Part shown: positions 39,786-47,365 of the stretch, piece by piece
Layout: each line of letters begins with the position of its first letter
How positions within the stretch are numbered: the stretch's first letter is position 1
NCBI GenBank assembly: GCA_000751295.2
Contig: CCMO02000002.1
Location: 1,138,501 to 1,202,500, forward strand
Direction of reading: 5' to 3'
DNA: 64,000 nt
Origin: a bacterium YEK0313
GTDB taxonomy: Bacteria > Pseudomonadota > Alphaproteobacteria > Rhizobiales > Phreatobacteraceae
Made by a program: the position numbers and the translations under genes
The notes under the pieces: generated by a model
Told to the model about the DNA's origin: nothing
Seen by the model: only the letters and a program-made list of their open reading frames with translations
The model's database searches: none

Positions 39786-39881
39786 TCTTTCTTTCTGTCC
39801 CTTTCGCTGGATAGAAGGCGTGTCGGAGCCAAGGTGCAAGAGGCCGCTTCGCGGTAGTCTCGGAAGTTCGGCTACTTGCAA

Positions 39882-39900
39882 TATCCTCTCCAGGGGCATA
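39882..39900. promoter_or_regulatory. Candidate CsoR-type operator in divergent promoter
   Basis: TATCCTCTCCAGGGGCATA is an AT-ended, G/C-centred imperfect dyad, in the style of RcnR/CsoR sites, placed 12 bases before the repressor start and between the divergent ATPase and repressor genes. The symmetry is imperfect and the call is tentative. Confidence 0.3.
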
Positions 39901-39911
39901 GTATCCCAGAA

Positions 39912-40193
39912 ATGAACGAACTGCCACACCTCCACGAAACTCATCCCGAGATCGTCAAGCGACTGAAGCGGGCCGACGGCCATCTCAAGGGAATCATCGA
40001 GATGATCGAGACAGGCCGACCCTGCATCGAAATTGCGCAGCAGCTTCAGGCGGTCGAAAAGGCGATCGGGCAGGCGAAAAAGACACTGATCCAGGATCAT
40101 CTCGATCATTGCCTCGAAGACGTCGTCGGTCCCCTGCCGCGGGATCAGCGCCGGTCGATTGACGATTTCAAGCTGATCACGAAGTACCTCTGA
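39912..40193 (+). CDS. CsoR/RcnR-family metal-sensing repressor
   Basis: A 93-residue all-helical repressor (DUF156 family). Potential metal ligands are in the family positions: Cys in TGRPCIEIAQQL, His 25 residues later in IQDHLDHCLED, and Cys four further on; a second His lies one before. This C-H-C set is that of CsoR (Cu) while the extra His and the N-terminal HLHETH recall RcnR (Ni/Co). I used ATG 39912 (MNELPHLHE). It shares a promoter region with the P1B-4 ATPase and is followed by the NicO-type exporter, so cobalt/nickel or copper response is likely. Confidence 0.85.
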   Translation: MNELPHLHETHPEIVKRLKRADGHLKGIIEMIETGRPCIEIAQQLQAVEKAIGQAKKTLIQDHLDHCLEDVVGPLPRDQRRSIDDFKLITKYL

Positions 40194-40207
40194 CGGATTC
40201 CTGCTTT

Positions 40208-41266
40208 GTGACCGAGGCTTTCTTTCTATCCATCGTGGCGACTGGGTTTGTCGTCGCGTTTGCTCATGCCGCCATTCCGACCCACTGGCTGCCCTTCGTG
40301 CTGGCCGGTCGCGGGCAGCGCTGGAGCAAGACGAAGACACTCATGGTGGTGGCGCTATGCGGCTCAGGACATGTTCTCTTCACGACCGTTCTCGGCGCCT
40401 TGGTCGTCTGGCTGGGGATCGAGACGAGCAAATGGACCGGCAACGTCTTCCCCTGGATCGCCGGCGGCGCGCTGATCGTCTTCGGGCTCTACTACCTGGT
40501 CCAGCAGGCGCGCGGCGGCGGAAATGGCCATCACCATTTGGGCGCCGGCCACAGCCATGGCGCGCATGGCCATGACCATGGGAGCCATGACAAAGGGGGG
40601 CACGATCATGCATCGGAGACGAAGCGGATCGACACCGGCCACGGCGTGCTACTGCTGCAAATCTTCGAAGACAGCGTCCAACCCAGGTTCCGGATGCGGA
40701 CCGAAAGTGCCGCAGCGGCCCTGCCGCGCGCGGCGGCGCTGTCGCTCGAGACGTTGCGACCCGGCGGCTCCCGGCAGACCTTCTCCTTCGCCGAACATGC
40801 GGGATATCTGGAATCTCTCGAGGAAATTCCAGAGCCGCACGAATTCACCGCGAACCTCAGCCTGTCTCACGGCGATCACGCGCATCGCCATGAGGTTCAG
40901 TTCGAGACCCATCAACATGCGGCCTCCGCTGAGCCGGCGGCGACCCTAAAGAGCGATGGGCGCTCCTGCGGCATGGTCAAATCGGACGGGGCGGTCATCC
41001 TCGGGCTGTTCACGCTTCTGACGTTCTCGCCCTGCGAAGGATTCCTGCCTGTCTATCTGTCCGGCATCACCTATGGCTGGATGGGTTTCGTCGTGCTGAG
41101 CGGGGTGCTCGCCCTCGCGACGATCGCTGGAATGGTCGTTTTCACTTGGTTGACGATGTCGGGAATGGAGCGCCTTCGCCTTGCATTCTTGGAGCGCTAC
41201 GAAAGCGGCATCCTTGGCGCTCTGATCCTCTTCCTCGGAGTCGGCATCATCTTCCTCGGTTTCTAG
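40208..41266 (+). CDS. NicO/RcnA-like exporter with His-rich loop
   Basis: A 352-residue membrane protein starting at GTG 40208. The N-terminal part has helices around FAHAAIPTHWLPFVLAGRGQ and LYYLVQQ, followed by a loop rich in His, Gly and Ala (about residues 103-140), a soluble domain, and four C-terminal helices with FSPCEGFLPVYLSG. The His loop and HxxxxH/W helix ends are those of nickel-cobalt exporters related to RcnA. It lies 14 bases after the CsoR-type gene, so both are probably one transcript controlled by that repressor. Confidence 0.7.
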   Translation: MTEAFFLSIVATGFVVAFAHAAIPTHWLPFVLAGRGQRWSKTKTLMVVALCGSGHVLFTTVLGALVVWLGIETSKWTGNVFPWIAGGALIVFGLYYLVQQARGGGNGHHHLGAGHSHGAHGHDHGSHDKGGHDHASETKRIDTGHGVLLLQIFEDSVQPRFRMRTESAAAALPRAAALSLETLRPGGSRQTFSFAEHAGYLESLEEIPEPHEFTANLSLSHGDHAHRHEVQFETHQHAASAEPAATLKSDGRSCGMVKSDGAVILGLFTLLTFSPCEGFLPVYLSGITYGWMGFVVLSGVLALATIAGMVVFTWLTMSGMERLRLAFLERYESGILGALILFLGVGIIFLGF

Positions 41267-41375
41267 TGAACTGGTGCAGCTTTGCGCGGGGGAGTATGGC
41301 AAAAGCGCGGCTCCGCACGAGAGCGCATAGCGCCGGTGTTGCGGGTAGCGACAGGCAAGAAACTTCGCCTCGCCC

Positions 41376-41406
41376 TTGAATCTCTAGTGGCTAGAGATCC
41401 TATCTA
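41376..41406 (+). promoter_or_regulatory. MerR-type promoter with 19-bp spacer
   Basis: TTGAAT (41376-41381) and TATCTA (41401-41406) are separated by 19 bases that hold the dyad CTCTAG-TGG-CTAGAG. The long spacer with a central dyad is the MerR-family hallmark: the regulator untwists DNA to allow RNA polymerase to bind. The nearest MerR gene is at 49011, whose own promoter has the nearly identical dyad CTGTAG-TGG-CTACAG. It drives the zinc-ribbon/CDF genes at 41466 onward. The rest of 41267-41465 has no gene. Confidence 0.75.
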
Positions 41407-41465
41407 TATCTGAAACGGGCTCGCGAACATTCTAGTTTGCGAAGCATCAACAACAGGAGACGAAG

Positions 41466-41819
41466 ATGGTGGACGTCGCAAACACGAGTTCCGAAGGCAA
41501 AGGTCATGGCCTCCTTTGCCCTGCCTGCAGGGTCGATCTGGTCATGAGCGAGCGACGGGGCATCGAGATCGACTACTGTCCCAAGTGTAGGGGCGTCTGG
41601 CTGGATCGCGGCGAGCTCGACAAGATCATCGAGCGCAGCGCTAGCGAAGAGGTGCGGGGTGCGCAGGCGCAACCCTCTACGCCGCCGCCAGCGTCGCAGG
41701 GGCAGCCCTATCCGTCCCAGGGCTACTACGAGAGCGGTCATGGTTCAGGGCACGGCGGACATGGAAGTGGCCACGGTCGCGGGCGCAGGCGGTCGTTCCT
41801 TGGAGACCTCTTCGATTGA
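41466..41819 (+). CDS. zf-TFIIB zinc-ribbon protein with Gly/His tail
   Basis: A 117-residue protein. Residues about 15-60 are the zf-TFIIB domain: LLCPACRVDLVMSERRGIEI and DYCPKCRGVWLDRGELDKII, with two CPxC zinc knuckles. The tail is Gln/Pro-rich and then Gly/His-rich (GHGSGHGGHGSGHGRG), likely binding metal. Start ATG 41466 has AGGAG upstream. It is the first gene of the MerR-type operon, followed by a CDF transporter, so a metal-buffering or chaperone role is plausible. Confidence 0.75.
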   Translation: MVDVANTSSEGKGHGLLCPACRVDLVMSERRGIEIDYCPKCRGVWLDRGELDKIIERSASEEVRGAQAQPSTPPPASQGQPYPSQGYYESGHGSGHGGHGSGHGRGRRRSFLGDLFD

Positions 41820-41878
41820 CGAAATTTGCAGCGCCAAGTGCCGCCGCGTTGTGATCGCCGGATAACAAGAGATTGATC

Positions 41879-42796
41879 ATGGGCGCAGGACATTCACACG
41901 CGGCGGCAACTCCGTCCGGGTCGGCGGCGGGGCGTCACAAGAGCAGGCTTGTGGGGGCATTGGCTCTTACCACAAGTTTCATGGCGATCGAAGTCATCGG
42001 TGGCCTGTGGACGGGAAGCCTCGCGCTGCTCGCGGACGCGGCGCATATGCTGACCGACGCGGGCGGCTTGGCGCTGGCGCTGATCGCCATCCGTTTCGCC
42101 GAGCGCCCGGCGACGCCGCAGAGAACCTATGGCTATGTCCGCATGGAGGTTCTCTCGGCGCTGGCGAACGCCGTCGTCCTCCTGCTATTGACGATCTACA
42201 TCCTCTACGAGGCCTACCAACGATTCCTGAACCCGCCGGAGATTCTGGGCGGACCGATGCTGATCGTGGCGGTGATCGGCCTCGCAGTCAATCTGGTCAG
42301 CATGAGGCTGCTGTCGGCGGGATCGTCAGAAAGCCTCAATGTGAAGGGAGCGTACTTCGAGGTTCTGAGCGACATGCTGGGCTCGCTCGGCGTCATCGTC
42401 GCCGCGGGCGTCGTCATGCTCACCGGCTGGACCCTGGCCGATCCGATCATCGGCGCCGGAATCGGGCTCTTCATCGTGCCACGCACCTGGATACTGCTGA
42501 AGCAGGCGATCCACATCCTCATGGAGGGCACGCCGCCCGAAGTCGACATCGCGCTGCTGGAGCGGAAGCTCCTTTCCATTTCCGGCGTCACGGCGGTTCA
42601 CGACCTACACGTCTGGACGATCACCTCCGGCATCGACGCCATGAGCTGCCACCTCGTCGTCGCGGATATGAGCCAGGCTCGGCAGACGCTTGTCAGCGCC
42701 CAGGAGGCGATGAAGGCCGGCTTCGGCCTGACGCACGCCACGATCCAGCTCGAGGACCAGAACTTGCGCGAGGCCGAGGGCGAGCTGAAGCTGTAG
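41879..42796 (+). CDS. CDF-family zinc/cadmium transporter (CzcD-like)
   Basis: A 305-residue cation diffusion facilitator with six helices and a C-terminal cytoplasmic domain. Metal-site residues are seen in SLALLADAAHMLTDAGGLAL (helix 2, H and D) and EVLSDMLGSLGV (helix 5). The C-terminal domain has AVHDLHVWTITSGIDAMSCH. This is the CzcD/ZitB group exporting Zn, Cd or Co by proton exchange. The N-terminus GAGHSHAA has His. It lies 59 bases after the zinc-ribbon gene under the MerR-type promoter. Confidence 0.88.
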   Translation: MGAGHSHAAATPSGSAAGRHKSRLVGALALTTSFMAIEVIGGLWTGSLALLADAAHMLTDAGGLALALIAIRFAERPATPQRTYGYVRMEVLSALANAVVLLLLTIYILYEAYQRFLNPPEILGGPMLIVAVIGLAVNLVSMRLLSAGSSESLNVKGAYFEVLSDMLGSLGVIVAAGVVMLTGWTLADPIIGAGIGLFIVPRTWILLKQAIHILMEGTPPEVDIALLERKLLSISGVTAVHDLHVWTITSGIDAMSCHLVVADMSQARQTLVSAQEAMKAGFGLTHATIQLEDQNLREAEGELKL

Positions 42797-42931
42797 CGGT
42801 GGAGGGCAAGGCGATCGGACAGGGGGCCGGACGAACGCGATGGCGAGATGCCATTGCGGCTGGACGTACTTGAACGAGTACGGGCTTGGTTTCTTGGAAA
42901 TCTAGCCCCCGACCGAACAACGGAGATTGAG

Positions 42932-43393
42932 ATGGGAAAACATGGCCACCGTGACCGCGGGTATCGCGACAGTTTCGGCCACCGAGACGATCGCGACTCG
43001 AGGATGGCGGGTGGGCCGGTCGACTATGATGCGCGTCCGCGCCTGCCACGAAAACTACCAACGGCCGTCGTCCTTGTCGGGCTCGTGCTGTGGTCGCTGC
43101 TCGCCTGGGTCGGTTATGTCCTGGTCGATCCAATACTCGGCTGGGTTGCGTCCAGTGCCGGCCTCCTGGTTGACGGCGGGAAGGATATTGCAACCGCGAC
43201 CGGTAGCAAGGAGGTCGGTGCCATCCTCGACAATCTCAACGTCAGCGGCTTTATGGGGCAGACCATCGCTTTGCTGCGCGTGGTGCTGAAGCCGGCCGTT
43301 GTCGCCGTCTGGGCGATCGGCGCGGTTGTCCTCCTCGCGGCCCCCTTGATCCTGTCGAAAATTGGCAGGCTGTTCGCCGGACATCGGCACTGA
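42932..43393 (+). CDS. Two-span membrane protein with His/Asp-rich start
   Basis: A 153-residue protein starting at ATG 42932 with CGGAG upstream. The N-terminal 40 residues are rich in His, Arg, Asp and Gly (GKHGHRDRGYRDSFGHRDDR), followed by helix TAVVLVGLVLWSLLAWVGYV and a second near VVAVWAIGAVVLLAAPLILS, and a C-terminal His end. A metal-binding accessory of the CDF operon is likely; I do not know the family. Confidence 0.5.
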   Translation: MGKHGHRDRGYRDSFGHRDDRDSRMAGGPVDYDARPRLPRKLPTAVVLVGLVLWSLLAWVGYVLVDPILGWVASSAGLLVDGGKDIATATGSKEVGAILDNLNVSGFMGQTIALLRVVLKPAVVAVWAIGAVVLLAAPLILSKIGRLFAGHRH

Positions 43394-43549
43394 TCGCGTC
43401 GGAAGAGGCCTGCGCCGCGACCATGCGTACCGATCGGACGACAGGAAACCGCCGAGCACCATCGAGACTTCGATTCGAGGCTCGACCCGCGAATCCTCGT
43501 GGTCGCCACACTGATAGCCAGCCAGATCCGCAGTTCGGAGTGCCTTGGA

Positions 43550-43581
43550 ACGCTACGGCGCGCTATAGCGCGCCGTAGCGT
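43550..43581. repeat. Perfect 32-bp palindrome
   Basis: Sixteen bases (ACGCTACGGCGCGCTA) are followed at once by their exact reverse complement, ending 89 bases upstream of the AbiEi-type gene at 43671. A perfect 32-bp dyad with no spacer is rare by chance. It could be an operator for the AbiEi-type protein, a cruciform site, or an element scar. The rest of 43394-43670 contains the decayed upstream reading frame of that gene but no gene of its own. Confidence 0.85.
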
Positions 43582-43670
43582 AGAAAGGACGGTGGCTCGC
43601 CAGGGTCGACGAAGACGCGAACTACGAGTTCTCGATTTCCCTACTCCCAACTACGCCAAAACCGCCCAAG

Positions 43671-43898
43671 ATGCGCAAGCGTGACCGGGATCGCGCGGAA
43701 AGGCTACGCCTCGCCGGTGGCCCCAAGCCATCTTTGAGGGACCGAGCCGTCGCCCTCGCAATTGAGCGCGGAACAGTGCGGACGCGCGATCTAACCGACA
43801 TCGGGGTGCCTCGCTGCTATCTTGCCCGCATGTGTGAAGAAGGCCTGCTCACAAAGGTAGGCTACGGCCTGTATAGTCCGGGCCGCCAAGCAGCTTAA
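43671..43898 (+). CDS. Stand-alone AbiEi-type winged-helix protein, copy 3
   Basis: A 75-residue protein (MRKRDRDRAERLRLAGGPKP), nearly the same as copy 1 at 34609: GTVRTRDLTDIGVPRCYLAR then MCEEGLLTKVGYGLYSPG. In frame upstream of the ATG, WLARVDEDANYEFSI matches WLAGVGEDANYEYSI before copy 1, but a stop lies four codons before that stretch, so it is no longer part of a gene here. No toxin gene follows. Probable DNA-binding antitoxin relic or regulator. Confidence 0.65.
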   Translation: MRKRDRDRAERLRLAGGPKPSLRDRAVALAIERGTVRTRDLTDIGVPRCYLARMCEEGLLTKVGYGLYSPGRQAA

Positions 43899-44279
43899 CC
43901 GCACCGGGCCCCAGCGTTGATGAAGCTGATAACTACGTTTCCGCGGGAGCACTATGATATTCCAACCTTCGGACCGCGAAGGTCACCGCGAGCATCCGAG
44001 GATCGCCAAAGCTACTACGACTGATTGCAGACCGTGCTTGCCTCAGTCGTCGAAGCTAACCTCGAGGTCAATCACAAGACCGAAGTGGGCCGGCAACATC
44101 TCTGGCTCCGATTTTTCGCTCGTCACCGCTGCCGCCCGGCTTGGGACCGGACTCGCTACGATGATCGGTGGCGCTGCGCTGCTCGCCCGGCGAATGCCGT
44201 ACTCAGCGTCTCGCTGTGTAGCAATCGCGGTGAACGTAGATTTGGACGTTGCAAACGATTTGCCGCGTGAGCGAGTTTG
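43899..44279. other. No gene recognised
   Basis: About 380 bases between the AbiEi-type gene and the TSUP gene. Two open frames cross it but have irregular composition and no recognisable family. The stretch may be remnant sequence at a module boundary. Confidence 0.5.
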
Positions 44280-45077
44280 CTAACGTAGGTTGAGACTGCG
44301 CGCGAGCATATAAACGGCTACCGCGACTATAAGCGTTGCGAAGATTGTGTTAAGCGCACCCTTCTTATTCGAGAGAGATTTGGCGGTACTGGCCCCAAGC
44401 AATCCACCAAGCGCACCGCCGACGACGAACAGCGCCGCCAGTGTCCAATCAATAAGCCCTGAGAAGGCATAGCTGGCCGCAGTCGTGACGCCAAACGCGG
44501 TGACGGCCACGAGCGAGGAGCCGACTGCGTTCAGGATCGGCATCTCCGTGGCCAGAATAAGGGCCGGAACAATCAAGAAACCGCCGCCGATTCCGAAGAA
44601 GCCGGACAGGGTGCCCGTCATCAGGCCGAACCCGGCGAGTCTTGGGAAGTTGTCGCGGCTGAGGCGCACCAAGGGTTGACCTTCCCCGTGGCGGCCCTTC
44701 AGCATGAGCGTGCCGACAACCATCATGAGCACCGCGAAGAGCGCGAGCAGCTGCTGTCCGTCAATCATCTTGCTAAGGGTGGAGCCCAAATAGGCGCCGA
44801 TCACGCCCGCCGCAGCGAACACTAGGGCGCAGCGCCATTTCACGTTTCCAGCACGCGTGTGGTTGACGAGGTTCGCGGCGGCGTTCGCGGCCACGGCAAC
44901 TGCGCTCGTCCCGATGGCCACGTGCGGATTCGAGACGCCAACGAGATAGACGAGGAGCGGAACGGCGAGGATGGAGCCGCCGCCACCGACCAAGCCAAGG
45001 GAGTATCCGACGAGAGAGCCCGATGCGAGACCGAGCGCGCCTTGCGCAACACTGGGCATCATCGCTGGATTCTCCAT
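44280..45077 (-). CDS. TSUP (TauE/SafE) family sulfite/sulfur exporter
   Basis: A 265-residue membrane protein with about eight helices. Both halves show the family repeat: GYSLGLVGGGGSILAVPLLV and TGTLSGFFGIGGGFLIVPAL, the G-G-G-S/F loop of TauE/SafE proteins. It exports sulfite or other sulfur anions, or takes up thiosulfate. It lies 15 bases downstream of a rhodanese-membrane protein and the BigR-type repressor, so it removes products of sulfide oxidation (inference from context). Start ATG 45077. Confidence 0.85.
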   Translation of the reverse strand: MENPAMMPSVAQGALGLASGSLVGYSLGLVGGGGSILAVPLLVYLVGVSNPHVAIGTSAVAVAANAAANLVNHTRAGNVKWRCALVFAAAGVIGAYLGSTLSKMIDGQQLLALFAVLMMVVGTLMLKGRHGEGQPLVRLSRDNFPRLAGFGLMTGTLSGFFGIGGGFLIVPALILATEMPILNAVGSSLVAVTAFGVTTAASYAFSGLIDWTLAALFVVGGALGGLLGASTAKSLSNKKGALNTIFATLIVAVAVYMLARSLNLR

Positions 45078-45092
45078 CGTGAGATCAGGTGG

Positions 45093-45641
45093 TTACGCCA
45101 TCCGGGCTTGCCCGCCATAGACGGCTCGGTTCCATGGCGCCCAAATCAGCAGACGCGCCATGCCGCAGAAGCCGGTGACACCGGCCGCGATCAGTCCCAC
45201 GCCCACGAATGCGGGGACGGCGAGGAACCAGGAGGAGACGAGAAGCCCGAGGAGGGTGCCGATCAGTACAGAGCTGCCGGCAGCAATCTGTACCTGACGC
45301 TGCAGCTCCAGCGGCTGCTGATGATCAGTGGCAACCGGTAGGCCGGCCTTCTTCCAAGCGTTGAGCCCGCCCTCGACGCTGAAGGCTTCGCAGTCTTCCG
45401 CAACTTTGCCTGTGAGCCGTTGCGCGTTGCTCGTCGTTCGGGCGCCGCTGCGGCAATGAAAGATCACGCGCTTGCCCTCGTGCGCGGGCAGGTCGGACTC
45501 GTCGACCTTCGACAGGGGAAGGTGGTGCGCGCCCGGGATTCTCTCCCGCGCGTTTTCGTCCGCCTCGCGGATATCGATGAGAATGGCACCCTCGTCGAGG
45601 AGGCGCTTGGCTTGCTCAGGGGTGATGATGCGAAGCGACAT
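45093..45641 (-). CDS. Rhodanese fused to two-span membrane domain
   Basis: A 182-residue protein. Residues 1-105 are a rhodanese domain with active-site Cys in FHCRSGART, preceded by LIDIREADENARERIPGAHH. Residues about 110-182 carry a C-terminal DUF2892-like domain of two helices. Rhodanese moves sulfane sulfur, for example from persulfide to thiosulfate or to thioredoxin. Start ATG 45641 has AGGAG upstream. It lies between BigR and TSUP in one leftward transcript, opposite the Blh gene. Confidence 0.85.
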   Translation of the reverse strand: MSLRIITPEQAKRLLDEGAILIDIREADENARERIPGAHHLPLSKVDESDLPAHEGKRVIFHCRSGARTTSNAQRLTGKVAEDCEAFSVEGGLNAWKKAGLPVATDHQQPLELQRQVQIAAGSSVLIGTLLGLLVSSWFLAVPAFVGVGLIAAGVTGFCGMARLLIWAPWNRAVYGGQARMA

Positions 45642-45651
45642 TGTTGTTCTC

Positions 45652-45996
45652 CTATCGCCCTGGATTCGGCGTTCGGGCTGAACGGCAGAAGAGGCTGTGC
45701 AGGGTGGCGAATAGCCGCTCGATGCGCGGATCGGCGATCCGGTACCAGAGCGTCTGGCTTTCGCGCCGGAACGTGACGAGACCTTCGTCGCGCATTTTGG
45801 CAAGGTGCTGCGAGAGCGCGGACTGGGACAGACCAACCGCCTCGGCGAGCGAATTCACGGTCGCCTCGCCCCACTCTACGAGCTTGCACAGGATCATCAG
45901 CCGCCGCTCATTGGCGAGTGCCCGCAGGATGTCCGCCACTTCCGTGGCTTTCGTCTCGAAGGTCTCTGGATCGAAGGTTTGCTTGGCCACCAGCAC
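45652..45996 (-). CDS. bigR: BigR-like ArsR-family sulfide/persulfide sensor
   Basis: A 114-residue ArsR-fold repressor. The winged helix SLAEAVGLSQSALSQHLAKM matches the family. Two cysteines, in LMILCKLVEW and in LHSLFCR, are at the positions where BigR and SqrR form the redox disulfide or tetrasulfide on reactive sulfur exposure. It starts at GTG 45996. It is the first gene of the leftward rhodanese-TSUP transcript, divergent from Blh; an imperfect dyad lies between. BigR-type control of Blh is established in Xylella and Agrobacterium, so this match is strong. Confidence 0.85.
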   Translation of the reverse strand: MLVAKQTFDPETFETKATEVADILRALANERRLMILCKLVEWGEATVNSLAEAVGLSQSALSQHLAKMRDEGLVTFRRESQTLWYRIADPRIERLFATLHSLFCRSARTPNPGR

Positions 45997-46011
45997 GCTC
46001 CATTACATTAG

Positions 46012-46042
46012 ATATTGCTTATTTAGAGAAAGCGAATATATT
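46012..46042 (+). promoter_or_regulatory. BigR-type operator overlapping Blh promoter
   Basis: ATATTGCTT (46012-46020) and AAGCGAATAT (46030-46039) form an AT-rich imperfect dyad. TTGCTT (46015-46020) and TATATT (46037-46042), 16 bases apart, form a promoter for the rightward Blh gene that lies inside the dyad. Binding by the BigR-like repressor would block it and the divergent repressor transcript. The next 43 bases lead to ATG 46086 behind AGGAGG. Confidence 0.6.
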
Positions 46043-46085
46043 GTCAAGCGCAACCGGAGACAAAGCCGAACAGGAGGTACACACG

Positions 46086-46973
46086 ATGTCAGGCCAGCCC
46101 ATCATCCGGGCGTTCTTCGACGAGCCCACCAGCACCGTGAGCTACCTTGTCGCCGATCCGGCGACCATGAAGGCGGCGATCATCGATCCCGTTCTCGACT
46201 ACGACCATGCTGCGGGCACGGTGGACACGCGCTCGGTGCAGGCGATGCTGACAGCTGCGGCCGAGGCAGGCTATACCGTCGAGTGGGCCCTGGAGACGCA
46301 TGCCCATGCGGACCACCTCTCGGGCGCGCCCTACATAAAGGGCAAGACCGGCGCGAAAATCGGCATCGGCGAGCACATTAAGGACGTGCAGCGCATCTTT
46401 CGCCCAATCTTCAATGCTGCTGATCTCAAAACGGACGGCAGCGACTTCGACCACCTGTTTGCAAATGGCGAGCGCTTCCGCATCGGCGAGCTTGATGCGG
46501 AGATCCTCTTCACCCCAGGGCACACACCGGCCGACATCTCCTATAAGATCGAGGACGCGGTGTTCGTCGGCGACACTCTATTCATGCCCGACTATGGTAC
46601 GGCTCGGGCCGATTTCCCCGGCGGCGATGCGCACCAACTCTACCGTTCGATCAAGCGGTTGCTGGCGCTGCCACCGGAGACGCGCCTATTCATGTGTCAC
46701 GACTACAAGGCACCTGGCCGGAACAGCTATGCTTGGGAGACCACCGTCAAGGACCAGCGCGAGAAGAACGTGCATGTGAAGGAAGGAGTCACCGAAGACG
46801 AGTTCGTCGCGATGCGCAAGGCGCGGGACGCCGCCCTGTCCGCTCCAAGGCTTCTCCTCCCGTCCATTCAGGTGAATATCCGGGCGGGCAGGTTTCCGCC
46901 AGCGGAAGCCAATGGAGTGCGTTATCTCGCGATCCCGGTGAAGCTCAAGGGTGACGCTCAGGTCTGCGTCTAG
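46086..46973 (+). CDS. blh: Blh persulfide dioxygenase (MBL fold)
   Basis: A 295-residue metallo-beta-lactamase-fold enzyme. The metal site shows ETHAHADHLSGA (residues about 69-80), then FTPGHTPADI, FVGDTLFMPDYG and later MCHDYKAPG. These are the marks of the ETHE1-like Blh group, which oxidises glutathione persulfide to sulfite using iron and O2. Start ATG 46086 has a strong AGGAGG. It is divergent from bigR; together with the rhodanese and TSUP exporter it forms a complete H2S/persulfide detoxification set. Confidence 0.88.
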   Translation: MSGQPIIRAFFDEPTSTVSYLVADPATMKAAIIDPVLDYDHAAGTVDTRSVQAMLTAAAEAGYTVEWALETHAHADHLSGAPYIKGKTGAKIGIGEHIKDVQRIFRPIFNAADLKTDGSDFDHLFANGERFRIGELDAEILFTPGHTPADISYKIEDAVFVGDTLFMPDYGTARADFPGGDAHQLYRSIKRLLALPPETRLFMCHDYKAPGRNSYAWETTVKDQREKNVHVKEGVTEDEFVAMRKARDAALSAPRLLLPSIQVNIRAGRFPPAEANGVRYLAIPVKLKGDAQVCV

Positions 46974-47365
46974 ATTTCGTGCTCGTCGCCGCTGGCCCGT
47001 TTCTTTCCGCGTTGTGCACTTCGATCGACCGACGCTTCTGGATGACCAAGAGCTGACTTGGCATGACAGCGTCCGGCAGCACATCCCGGAAAGGATGGGC
47101 TTGATCCTGTAGCCAGTACAGGAGCTAATCTAATGAGGAAGTGATGCAATCATCAGCGCGGCGCCGGGGTCTGCGGGCCCCTGGTCGCGTCGAGGGTTGC
47201 CGAACCTATGTCACGGCCTCGCGCTGGCGGCGGCGTCGGCATCAGAAATGGGCCGATTGACCCAAATCAACGACCGGCCCGGTCGAACCACCCAATATGC
47301 AAACGCACGTTATTATGACTAGGCGACGTGGCTAAGGAGAACAACTCTTCGAAAGGAGCACTGCG
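46974..47365. other. No gene recognised
   Basis: About 390 bases between blh and the Met-rich secreted protein. No frame with family features is visible on either strand. The region likely contains the promoter of the Met-rich operon and degraded sequence. Confidence 0.5.

Noticed and set aside
39786..40340. Extended N-terminus of the P1B-4 ATPase (to 1007 codons)
   Set aside because: The upstream extension is Arg/Gln-rich and runs backwards through the CsoR-type gene; ATG 39785 begins the HMA-like domain.
43954..44283. 109-codon frame before the TSUP gene
   Set aside because: No ribosome site, odd composition and no family similarity; an overlapping frame is equally open.
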